From an uncultured Clostridia bacterium (GTDB lineage Bacteria; Bacillota_A; Clostridia; Oscillospirales; Oscillospiraceae), in the NCBI GenBank assembly GCA_946059285.1, contig CAMGMW010000062.1, forward strand, positions 1 to 7,026: 7,026 nucleotides of DNA. Direction: 5' to 3'. Both the position numbers and the translations under genes were made by a program. Position 1 is the stretch's first letter. The number at the start of each line of letters is the position of its first letter. Below, one piece after another: positions 1 to 5,646 of this stretch. The notes beneath the pieces were generated by a model. The model did not search any database. It was not told where the DNA came from and worked only from the letters and a program-made list of their open reading frames with translations.

Positions 1-836
1 ATTGCTTTGTCGTAGTAGTATTTTCCTACCGTAAGACCGCTGATGAGGTAATTGGTGGTATGCAGCGTACGTTCCTCGGAGAGATTTGTTTTCGGAACAA
101 CGTGAACTGTTGCGCAGGCAAACTCGCGAAACGCATCGTATTGCCATGCCCAACGCGCCAGAGTGCTCATATCCCGAACCGTTGTGTAATGGTTCTCATC
201 GTGTAAGCCATGGGTGTTTGCGAAATGAGTGCTTGTCATGCCAAGCTCCTGCGCCCGTTGATTCATCAGCGCAACAAAAGTGTCAATGTCGCCGGAGACG
301 TATTCCGCTACAACATTGCAGCCCTCGTTCGCGGAGGAAATCATCACACAGTACAACAAATCGCGCAGCGAGATTTTTTCTCCTTCCAGAAGCCCGGCGC
401 TGCTGCCGGCGAGACTTAGATTTTGAAGCGCATCATAAGATACCGTGAGCATGTCATCCAGATGTCCGCACTCCAGAGCCAGCATACAGGTCATGATTTT
501 CGTCAGGCTGGCGGGGTAGATTTGCTTATCAATCTCATAGCTGTAGATCAGCGCTCCGGTCTTCAGATCGATCAAAGCGGCTGCCTTTGCGCGGATCTGG
601 AAATCGGTTTCCACGCCATAATCCAGAAGCGGGGAGGGAATACTGCCGCCGGTGATGGGGACTTCCAGTTCCTTTTCAGTCGATGCCTCTGTCGGCTCTT
701 GCGTTGGTTCGATGGACTCGGAAGGGGCGGAAGTGGACTCATTTTCATCAGCTTCCGGTTCGGCATATGCCCAAAAGACCATCTGACTGAAAACAAAAAA
801 CAGCAGCAAAATCAAAATTGAGACTCTTTTTTTCAT
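1..836 (-). CDS. D-alanyl-D-alanine carboxypeptidase (DacF/PBP5 type, S11 family), 3'-truncated by window edge
   Basis: This is a penicillin-binding carboxypeptidase that would trim the terminal D-Ala from peptidoglycan pentapeptides on the outer face of the membrane. Translation from the ATG at 836 gives 278 codons with no stop before the edge. Residues 1-25 form a signal peptide (MKKR, then a hydrophobic run ending AYA before EPEA). Residues 26-60 are a low-complexity S/T/E/P-rich linker. The catalytic domain follows, with the SxxK motif PASLTK (Ser110, Lys113) and the SxN motif S168-A169-N170. The third motif, KTG, should lie just past the edge, because the sequence ends ...YYYDKA, a context that usually precedes GIKTG. 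The start has a strong GGAGGA 4 nt upstream. In Bacillus, dacF sits directly before spoIIAA; here the gene points away and is four genes distant. It has a consensus sigma-A promoter, so I infer vegetative rather than forespore-only expression. Assignment to DacF rather than another S11 paralogue is not certain. Confidence 0.93.
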   Translation of the reverse strand, partial: MKKRVSILILLLFFVFSQMVFWAYAEPEADENESTSAPSESIEPTQEPTEASTEKELEVPITGGSIPSPLLDYGVETDFQIRAKAAALIDLKTGALIYSYEIDKQIYPASLTKIMTCMLALECGHLDDMLTVSYDALQNLSLAGSSAGLLEGEKISLRDLLYCVMISSANEGCNVVAEYVSGDIDTFVALMNQRAQELGMTSTHFANTHGLHDENHYTTVRDMSTLARWAWQYDAFREFACATVHVVPKTNLSEERTLHTTNYLISGLTVGKYYYDKA

Positions 837-840
837 AATA

Positions 841-846
841 TCCTCC
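841..846 (-). promoter_or_regulatory. Ribosome binding site of the carboxypeptidase gene
   Basis: GGAGGA reads on the minus strand 4 nt before the ATG at 836. It fixes the start of a gene whose 3' end lies outside the window. Confidence 0.8.
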
Positions 847-865
847 AAAACGCGCAGCCAAGTCA

Positions 866-895
866 TTGCCGTGAAGCGTAAATGTGTGTTATAAT
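866..895 (+). promoter_or_regulatory. Probable sigma-A promoter of the HhH / two-component / GerMN operon
   Basis: A perfect -10 TATAAT lies at 890-895, with a weaker -35 TTGCCG (4 of 6 matches) at 866-871 and an 18-bp spacer. Transcription would start near 902, about 59 nt before the first gene. No better plus-strand promoter was seen in the intergenic region. Confidence 0.5.
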
Positions 896-916
896 ATACG
901 AAACAAGTTCTTCCTA

Positions 917-944
917 ATTATATCAAAAATCCTGATGATGTCAA
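917..944 (-). promoter_or_regulatory. Sigma-A promoter of the carboxypeptidase gene
   Basis: On the minus strand a perfect -35 TTGACA (944-939) and a perfect -10 TATAAT (922-917) are separated by 16 bp. Transcription would start near 910, giving a leader of about 74 nt before the ATG. The match suggests strong housekeeping expression rather than sigma-F control. The promoter faces the plus-strand promoter at 866-895. Confidence 0.75.
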
Positions 945-960
945 CGGAGCAACATAGAAA

Positions 961-1407
961 ATGAAACAGATAAAGGCGCAGACGCTGCTCATTTCGATTA
1001 CAATACTGTTTTTCGTGTTTTGCCTTGGGTACTATCTTGGAAACCGCGAAAGAGGAGACACCGTTACCATCCTGCGCACGCGAGATACGGCGACACAACA
1101 AGAGGAGCTAACGGGCGCAAGCATTGCGGCTTCGGCGCGGACCCTGCCGGAAGTGGAGAAAACAGGGGAATCACATTGGACGGCGGAGGGGCGCCTGAAG
1201 ATTAATCAGGCAACAGCGGAAGAGTTGCAGGAGCTTCCGGGAATCGGTGAGGTTCTTGCGCGGCAGATTCTGACATACCGGCAAGAAAACGGCGAATTTT
1301 CGAGTATCGATGAGCTTTGCGCCGTACCCGGAATCGGTGAAAAACGGTTGGAAGCGATCCGCGATTATATCACGTTGGAGGAAAACGATGAAGATTCTGG
1401 TAGTTGA
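961..1407 (+). CDS. Membrane-anchored ComEA-like helix-hairpin-helix protein
   Basis: This 148-residue protein probably binds double-stranded DNA without sequence preference outside the membrane. Residues 8-26 form a single N-terminal membrane segment. A polar linker (27-77) follows, then a tandem HhH unit: hairpin one around LPGIGE (92-97) and hairpin two around VPGIGE (122-127), preceded by the KINQAT motif (80-85) typical of the ComEA family. It is shorter than Bacillus ComEA (about 205 residues) and has no visible SLBB domain between anchor and HhH. No comEB or comEC gene is adjacent, so a role in DNA uptake is family inference only. The ATG has only a modest GGAG 11 nt upstream. Its 3' end overlaps the response regulator by 20 nt, so the two are co-transcribed and probably coupled. 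Confidence 0.85.
   Translation: MKQIKAQTLLISITILFFVFCLGYYLGNRERGDTVTILRTRDTATQQEELTGASIAASARTLPEVEKTGESHWTAEGRLKINQATAEELQELPGIGEVLARQILTYRQENGEFSSIDELCAVPGIGEKRLEAIRDYITLEENDEDSGS
1377..1382 (+). promoter_or_regulatory. Ribosome binding site deciding the response regulator start
   Basis: GGAGGA lies inside the end of the HhH gene, 5 nt before the ATG at 1388. It selects that ATG over the in-frame ATG at 1310, which would add 26 residues unlike any receiver domain. Confidence 0.8.
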
Positions 1408-2062
1408 TGATGAAGAATTGTTGGTCAAGGGAATCAAATTTAACCTGCAAAACGATGGATATCAGGTCGTTTGCGGCACGAACGGGAAGGAAGCGGTAGA
1501 GCTGGCGCGGGATCCCGAGGTGAGACTTGTGGTTCTGGATGTGATGATGCCGGTTATCGACGGACTGGAGGCGTGCCGCCGCATCCGTGAGTTTTCCGAT
1601 GTACCGATCATCATGCTGACAGCCCGCACGGAGGACATGGATAAGCTGATGGGCTTTGAACAGGGGGCGGATGATTATCTGACCAAGCCGTTTAACATTC
1701 TGGAGCTCAAGGCACGCATCCGTGCACTGCTGCGGCGGAGCGGCGGCTATGACACAAAGGACAGCCGCATTACCGTCGGTGCGATTACCATTGATACGCA
1801 GGAGCGGAATGTCTATAAAAACGGCGTTCCTGTGGAACTGACGGCACGGGAATTTGATGTGGTGGAATTGCTGATTCGCAATCCGAACAGGGTCTATTCC
1901 AGAGAAAACCTTCTGGATATTATCTGGGATTATGAATACCGTTCAGACATCCGAACGGTGGATGTGCATATCCGCCGTATTCGTGAAAAGCTGGAGACCG
2001 TTCCGGCAGAGCCGGAGTACTTTATGACAAAATGGGGAGTTGGGTACTATTTCAAGGCGTAA
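1388..2062 (+). CDS. OmpR/PhoB-family response regulator
   Basis: This 224-residue transcription factor would be phosphorylated by the kinase encoded next. The receiver domain (1-115) shows the acidic pair D7-D8, phosphoacceptor D51 (VVLDVMMP), switch T78 (MLTAR) and K100 (LTKPF). A winged-helix DNA-binding domain (about 125-222) has the usual features of the family: ELTAREFDVVELL, the recognition region TVDVHIRRIREKLE, and the C-terminal WGVGYYF hairpin. Length and motifs match WalR/PhoP/MtrA-type regulators. The ATG at 1388 is chosen because of the GGAGGA before it and because the protein then begins MKILVVDDE, as expected. It overlaps the upstream HhH gene by 20 nt. Its target genes cannot be read from the sequence. 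Confidence 0.95.
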   Translation: MKILVVDDEELLVKGIKFNLQNDGYQVVCGTNGKEAVELARDPEVRLVVLDVMMPVIDGLEACRRIREFSDVPIIMLTARTEDMDKLMGFEQGADDYLTKPFNILELKARIRALLRRSGGYDTKDSRITVGAITIDTQERNVYKNGVPVELTAREFDVVELLIRNPNRVYSRENLLDIIWDYEYRSDIRTVDVHIRRIREKLETVPAEPEYFMTKWGVGYYFKA

Positions 2063-3485
2063 AAGAAGAACGTCGCTGCTGCCGAGCAGCTCACAGCTTC
2101 GTTATGCGGCGACTTATGTTCTGATAACGACGGTTGTTCTGTTTTTTCTGAATATCTATGCCTCCAACACGACGCGCAAAATGATTTTCGGCGCGCAGCA
2201 GCGCATCCTGGAGGATAAGGCGCAGCTGATGTCGACCGCTCTGCTGCAAGCGGAGGAACTGTCTGCTGCCAAGACGGAGCAGATTATTAACTCGCTGGAT
2301 GACCTGCACACCACGCGTATCGTTGTGACGGACGCATCCGGCATGGCTGTTTTTGACTCGCTTACCACCGGGAACGCAAGAGGAAAGTACCTGCTGTTCC
2401 CGGAGATTGTTACGGCGCTGGAGGGAAACGATGTATTCTATGCGGCATACACGGACGGCGCGATTGAGTCCCATGCTGCCGTTCCGGTTGTTCGTCACGC
2501 AGAGCGACTGGGCGTTGTGTACCTGATGGATTATGACACCGTGCAGGGAGCGCTGATTTCCGCGCTGCAGACGAATATCTTACGCATTTCCATCGGCCTC
2601 GAGGTAGCGATTATCCTGTTTTCTGTTTTCTTCTCCACAGCATTTTCCAGACGCCTGCGGAGCATCCTGTATTCCATTAAAATGATGCGCGAGGGTGATT
2701 ACAGTTACCAGATCAAACTGCGCGGTCACGATGAGCTGGATACCCTCGGACGGGAATTCAACAATCTGGCCGAGCGCCTGAATAGCTCTGAGGAACGTCG
2801 CCGACAGTTTGTGTCGGATGCGTCTCACGAGCTGAAAACGCCGCTTGCTTCCATCAAGCTGCTTTCTGATTCAATCCTCCAAAATGAAATGGATCTGGAG
2901 ACGCAGCGGGAGTTCATCAACGATATCGGCAGGGAAGCGGATCGTCTGGGACGCCTGTCACAGAAGCTGCTGACGCTGACCAAGCTCGACAGCGAAGTGG
3001 AGGAGGAACGGGAACTGATTGATGCGGCGCCGACAATTCAGAAAGTGGTCCGCATGCTGCGCCCGCTGGCAAAGCTCCGCTCGATTCAGATCGATGTCAG
3101 TCTGGAGCCGGGCTGTACTGTTGTAACCGTAGAAGATGATTTATATCAGATTGTTTTCAACCTCACGGAAAACGCAATCAAGTATAACAGAGACGGCGGT
3201 TGGGTCGGCATCCACTTGCAGCGCGTCGGAGAGGACGTGGAGTTGACCGTGGAGGACAATGGTCCCGGCATTCCGATGGAGGCGAGAGAACACATTTTTG
3301 AACGCTTCTATCGCGTGGATAAAGCGCGCTCCAGAGCGGCCGGCGGCGCCGGTCTTGGGCTCTCCATCGTGCATGATATGGTCCAGCGGAATTATGGCAC
3401 CATTCATGTGTTTGCGCGGGAGGGCGGCGGAACGATTTTTGCTGTGCAGTTTCCCAGCTTTGGCACAGAGGAGGAGGAAAGATGA
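2040..3485 (+). CDS. HAMP sensor histidine kinase (PhoR/WalK-like), TTG or other non-ATG start
   Basis: This membrane kinase is the partner of the preceding regulator. Counting from TTG at 2040 it has 481 residues. TM1 is at about 23-41 and an extracytoplasmic sensor at 42-180. TM2 (about 181-201) is followed by a HAMP linker (202-253). The HisKA domain contains ASHELKTPL with phosphoacceptor H263. The ATPase domain has the N-box around N374/N378, DNGPG (406-410), the F-box around FERFYR (420-425) and the G-rich GGAGLGLS lid (435-442). All catalytic motifs are present. A stop at 2025-2027 blocks any upstream start, and the first in-frame ATG (2181) would delete TM1, so initiation must be non-ATG. 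The gene overlaps the regulator by 23 nt if TTG is used, and ends in an ATGA overlap with the lipoprotein gene. The signal sensed is unknown. Confidence 0.93.
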   Translation: MGTISRRKRRTSLLPSSSQLRYAATYVLITTVVLFFLNIYASNTTRKMIFGAQQRILEDKAQLMSTALLQAEELSAAKTEQIINSLDDLHTTRIVVTDASGMAVFDSLTTGNARGKYLLFPEIVTALEGNDVFYAAYTDGAIESHAAVPVVRHAERLGVVYLMDYDTVQGALISALQTNILRISIGLEVAIILFSVFFSTAFSRRLRSILYSIKMMREGDYSYQIKLRGHDELDTLGREFNNLAERLNSSEERRRQFVSDASHELKTPLASIKLLSDSILQNEMDLETQREFINDIGREADRLGRLSQKLLTLTKLDSEVEEERELIDAAPTIQKVVRMLRPLAKLRSIQIDVSLEPGCTVVTVEDDLYQIVFNLTENAIKYNRDGGWVGIHLQRVGEDVELTVEDNGPGIPMEAREHIFERFYRVDKARSRAAGGAGLGLSIVHDMVQRNYGTIHVFAREGGGTIFAVQFPSFGTEEEER

Positions 3486-4774
3486 AACGATTTGTTTTGA
3501 TTCTGTGCCTTCTGCTTTTGTGCGGCTGCACCCGCACCGAGACTGAGGTAACGGACGGGAATTTCCTGTTTTTCTATCGAACTGAGGAAATCTCCTATGG
3601 TACGGCGGACGGTGTGATCGCTGCGGAGACGGTTTCCATTGATGCAGCGCAGATTGATCTGGCAGAACTGATGGAGCAATATCTGAACGGACCGGTAAGC
3701 TCCGGACTGATTGCTGCCGTGCCGGAGCAATGGGTGCTTCAAACAGCGTATTTGGATGTGCAGACGGCGGTGCTCGTGTTTGCTGACAAGGGAGAGACAT
3801 CGCCACTGGAGCAGACGGTTGCCGATGCCTGCCTGACCAGAACCCTTTTACAGCTCCCGTCAGTGGAACGGGTGAGCATTACCATGCAGGGACAAAGTGA
3901 GACCAGAATCTTGGGAGAAAATGATATCCTGCTGTCGGATACTGGCATGGAAACGCCGCAGGAGGAGCTGACCCTGTATTTCCCGGATGCGGAATGCCGT
4001 TATTTACAGCGCGAAACGCTGAAAGTCAACGCAATGGACGCAGAGGAAAAAGCTGCCTATATTCTGAATCGCCTGCTGAACGAGCAGGAAAACGGAAATA
4101 TCCGTTCCGGAATCCCCGCGGGTACACAGCTTTTGGATATCCGCGTGGAAAACGGTGTCTGCACCGTCGATCTTTCCTCTGAGTTTAAAACAAAAATGGG
4201 GCTGAACTGTAAACGAGAGCGTTTGGCAATTTACGCGATGATGAATTCCCTGACGGAACTGCCGGAAATTGCGACGGTAGACCTGTGGGTCGCGGGAGCA
4301 CCGCTGGAGCGGTTGTATGTTTTGGATCTGTCTGCAGGTCTGGCCAGGGATGAAAGTCTGATCGCTAAGACAGAGCAAAGCGAGTGGCTGGATATTACGA
4401 TTTATCCTGTTGAGGAGCAGTCGGGACTGCTGGTGCCGATTCCTCGCCGGGAAAAACAGACAGAAGAAGCGGAGGAACTTGCATTACAGGCGCTGTTTTC
4501 CTTCTCACCAGTGAACGGCATCTATAATTGTGTGCCCGCTTCTACGAAGGTGCTGTCAGTGAAGGTTGAAAACGGAGTCTGTACGGTGGATTTCTCGGGC
4601 GAGTTTTTGGAGACGTTGCAAGAGGTCCTGGCGGTTCGCTCCGTGATTGCAACGCTGACGGCGTTGCCGGAAATCGATTCTGTTGAAATTTTTGTGGAGG
4701 GTATGACACCGGAATTCCAGAACACATACCTCAGCCGTGTGCGCACGCCGCAGACGGATTGGATTGCAAAATAG
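3482..4774 (+). CDS. GerMN-domain lipoprotein with three GerMN-like repeats
   Basis: This 430-residue protein is predicted to be exported and lipidated: MKRF, a hydrophobic run, then the lipobox LCGC with Cys16. Three repeats of about 105-110 residues follow: 28-138, 164-275 and 306-410. Each ends in the same pattern (LPSVERVSITMQG, LPEIATVDLWVAG, LPEIDSVEIFVEG). Repeats 2 and 3 share the identical string VENGVCTVD; repeat 1 is the most divergent. GerMN domains are known from Bacillus GerM, a sporulation lipoprotein with two copies, and from actinobacterial LpqB, which is encoded with the MtrAB two-component system. Here the gene starts in the ATGA overlap with the kinase, behind AGGAGG, so it is translationally coupled and probably works with that kinase at the membrane. 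Whether it acts in sporulation, germination or vegetative envelope signalling cannot be decided from sequence. Confidence 0.88.
   Translation: MKRFVLILCLLLLCGCTRTETEVTDGNFLFFYRTEEISYGTADGVIAAETVSIDAAQIDLAELMEQYLNGPVSSGLIAAVPEQWVLQTAYLDVQTAVLVFADKGETSPLEQTVADACLTRTLLQLPSVERVSITMQGQSETRILGENDILLSDTGMETPQEELTLYFPDAECRYLQRETLKVNAMDAEEKAAYILNRLLNEQENGNIRSGIPAGTQLLDIRVENGVCTVDLSSEFKTKMGLNCKRERLAIYAMMNSLTELPEIATVDLWVAGAPLERLYVLDLSAGLARDESLIAKTEQSEWLDITIYPVEEQSGLLVPIPRREKQTEEAEELALQALFSFSPVNGIYNCVPASTKVLSVKVENGVCTVDFSGEFLETLQEVLAVRSVIATLTALPEIDSVEIFVEGMTPEFQNTYLSRVRTPQTDWIAK
4145..4591 (+). repeat. Protein-level tandem repeat: GerMN units sharing VENGVCTVD
   Basis: The codons at 4145-4171 and 4565-4591 both encode VENGVCTVD, residues 222-230 and 362-370 of the lipoprotein. 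Several third-codon positions differ between the copies, which suggests an old duplication kept by selection rather than a recent copy. Confidence 0.85.
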
Positions 4775-4778
4775 AAAA

Positions 4779-4799
4779 AATCCGCGCAGAAAGCGGATT
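4779..4799 (-). terminator. Hairpin with its T-tract on the minus strand
   Basis: AATCCGC (4779-4785) and GCGGATT (4793-4799) form a 7-bp stem with a 7-nt loop. On the minus strand the stem runs directly into a T-tract (complement of the A-run before 4781); on the plus strand no T-run follows. It would therefore stop antisense transcription entering the lipoprotein gene. No clear minus-strand gene upstream needs it, so the role is uncertain. Confidence 0.4.
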
Positions 4800-4807
4800 C
4801 GACAAAC

Positions 4808-4835
4808 AGCGCAAAAAATATAGCGTATACTGAAC
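4808..4835 (+). promoter_or_regulatory. Candidate spoIIA promoter overlapping the terminator (sigma-H-like, weak)
   Basis: The spoIIA operon of Bacillus is transcribed by sigma-H. Here AGCGCAAAA (4808-4816), a 12-bp spacer and ACTGAAC (4829-4835) partly match the sigma-H pattern RnAGGAwWW / RnnGAAT, with about 10 of 13 fixed positions. Overlapping it is TATACT (4826-4831), a sigma-A-like -10 without a well-spaced -35. Both place the start inside the terminator hairpin. The match is weak and rests mainly on context. Confidence 0.25.
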
Positions 4836-4868
4836 GCACACAGAAAGAACTGTGTGCGTTCAATTTTT
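4831..4868 (+). terminator. Intrinsic terminator of the two-component/GerMN operon
   Basis: A perfect 13-bp stem, TGAACGCACACAG (4831-4843) with CTGTGTGCGTTCA (4850-4862), closes a 6-nt loop AAAGAA and is followed by TTTTT (4864-4868). This is a strong Rho-independent terminator. It separates the signalling operon from spoIIA and lies only 20 nt before the spoIIAA start. Confidence 0.88.
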
Positions 4869-4888
4869 ATACTTGGGGGAGCATTGCA

Positions 4889-5209
4889 ATGAAACTGACC
4901 AGCTTTGTGCAGGAACGGCAGCTGACTGTGGCGCTCACAGGAGAAATCGACCATCATTCCGCACGGGAAATCATGCAAGCGATTGCGGAAAAAATCGATC
5001 TGTATCTGCCGCTGCGCTGCATCCTTGACTTTCGGGACGTAACATTTATGGATTCCAGCGGCATTGCCGTGGTAATCAATGCGCTGCGGAGAATGAATAC
5101 CCTGCAAGGCAAGCTGCTGCTGCAAAATATACCGCCTCAACCCTATAAGGTCCTTCGGGCGGCAGGAATTGAAAAAATTACGGAGTTTAGAGAGGAGTGC
5201 ACCAAATGA
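4889..5209 (+). CDS. spoIIAA: Anti-sigma F factor antagonist SpoIIAA
   Basis: This 106-residue STAS-domain protein is the anti-anti-sigma factor of the forespore switch: unphosphorylated, it binds SpoIIAB and releases sigma-F. The motif GEIDHHSA (18-25) matches the Bacillus GELDHHTA, and FMDSSGIAVV (53-62) carries Ser56, equivalent to the Ser58 phosphorylated by SpoIIAB and dephosphorylated by SpoIIE in Bacillus. The protein is slightly shorter than the 117-residue Bacillus version, at the C-terminus. The start is preceded by GGGGGAG with a 7-nt spacer. The gene follows a strong terminator, so it needs its own promoter in 4775-4888 or regulated read-through. Its stop overlaps the spoIIAB start as ATGA. 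Confidence 0.95.
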   Translation: MKLTSFVQERQLTVALTGEIDHHSAREIMQAIAEKIDLYLPLRCILDFRDVTFMDSSGIAVVINALRRMNTLQGKLLLQNIPPQPYKVLRAAGIEKITEFREECTK

Positions 5210-5646
5210 AGGGCGAAAACTATATGAATCTGGAATTTCCGAGTAAGTCGTCCAACGAGGCGTTTGCGAGATCTGCCATCGCATGCTTTGCGGCGCAGCT
5301 TGATCCGACGTTGGACGAACTTGGAGACATCAAAACAGCGGTATCCGAGGCGGTAACGAATTGTATTGTTCATGCCTATCCGGACACCATTGGAGTTATC
5401 AGCATGAAGGCGCGTATTCTGCCGGATCAGGTGCTGGATATCGTAATCAAGGACCGCGGAAAGGGAATCGAGGATATTGAACAGGCGTGTAAACCGATGT
5501 TTACCACCGGCGGAGAAGAGCGCTCCGGCATGGGAATTACCATTATGGAGAGCTTTATGACTGATTTCCGGATTTCCTCGACACCCAATAAGGGAACCAC
5601 GGTACATATGAAACGAAAGATTATCCGCCGCGGAGGGAAAAAGTGA
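5206..5646 (+). CDS. spoIIAB: Anti-sigma F factor / serine kinase SpoIIAB
   Basis: This 146-residue GHKL-fold protein, exactly the length of the Bacillus protein, holds sigma-F inactive in an ATP-bound complex and phosphorylates SpoIIAA. Visible ATP-site motifs are the N-box EAVTNCIVHAY with E48 and N52, the G1 motif DRGKG (83-87), and the G-rich lid TTGGEERSGMGITIM (100-114). I chose the ATG at 5206 over the in-frame GTG at 5197, because AGAGGAG (5191-5197) sits 8 nt before this ATG and would overlap the GTG; the ATGA overlap with spoIIAA also fits coupling. An internal ATG at 5224 is a less likely start. Its 3' end overlaps sigF as GTGA. Confidence 0.96.
   Translation: MKGENYMNLEFPSKSSNEAFARSAIACFAAQLDPTLDELGDIKTAVSEAVTNCIVHAYPDTIGVISMKARILPDQVLDIVIKDRGKGIEDIEQACKPMFTTGGEERSGMGITIMESFMTDFRISSTPNKGTTVHMKRKIIRRGGKK

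Noticed and set aside
86..448. 120-codon plus-strand frame at the left edge
   Set aside because: It is antisense to the carboxypeptidase, whose signal peptide and SxxK and SxN motifs are intact on the minus strand.
837..960. Possible riboswitch or T-box leader before the HhH gene or carboxypeptidase
   Set aside because: The leaders are only about 59 and 74 nt, without a terminator hairpin or T-box-like sequence.
3141..3806. 221-codon minus-strand frame across the kinase-lipoprotein junction
   Set aside because: It is antisense to two well-supported genes, shows no domain, and looks like a product of codon bias in the sense genes.
4556..5284. 242-codon minus-strand frame covering the terminator and spoIIAA
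   Set aside because: It passes through both hairpins and lies antisense to clear genes; its translation shows no family signature.
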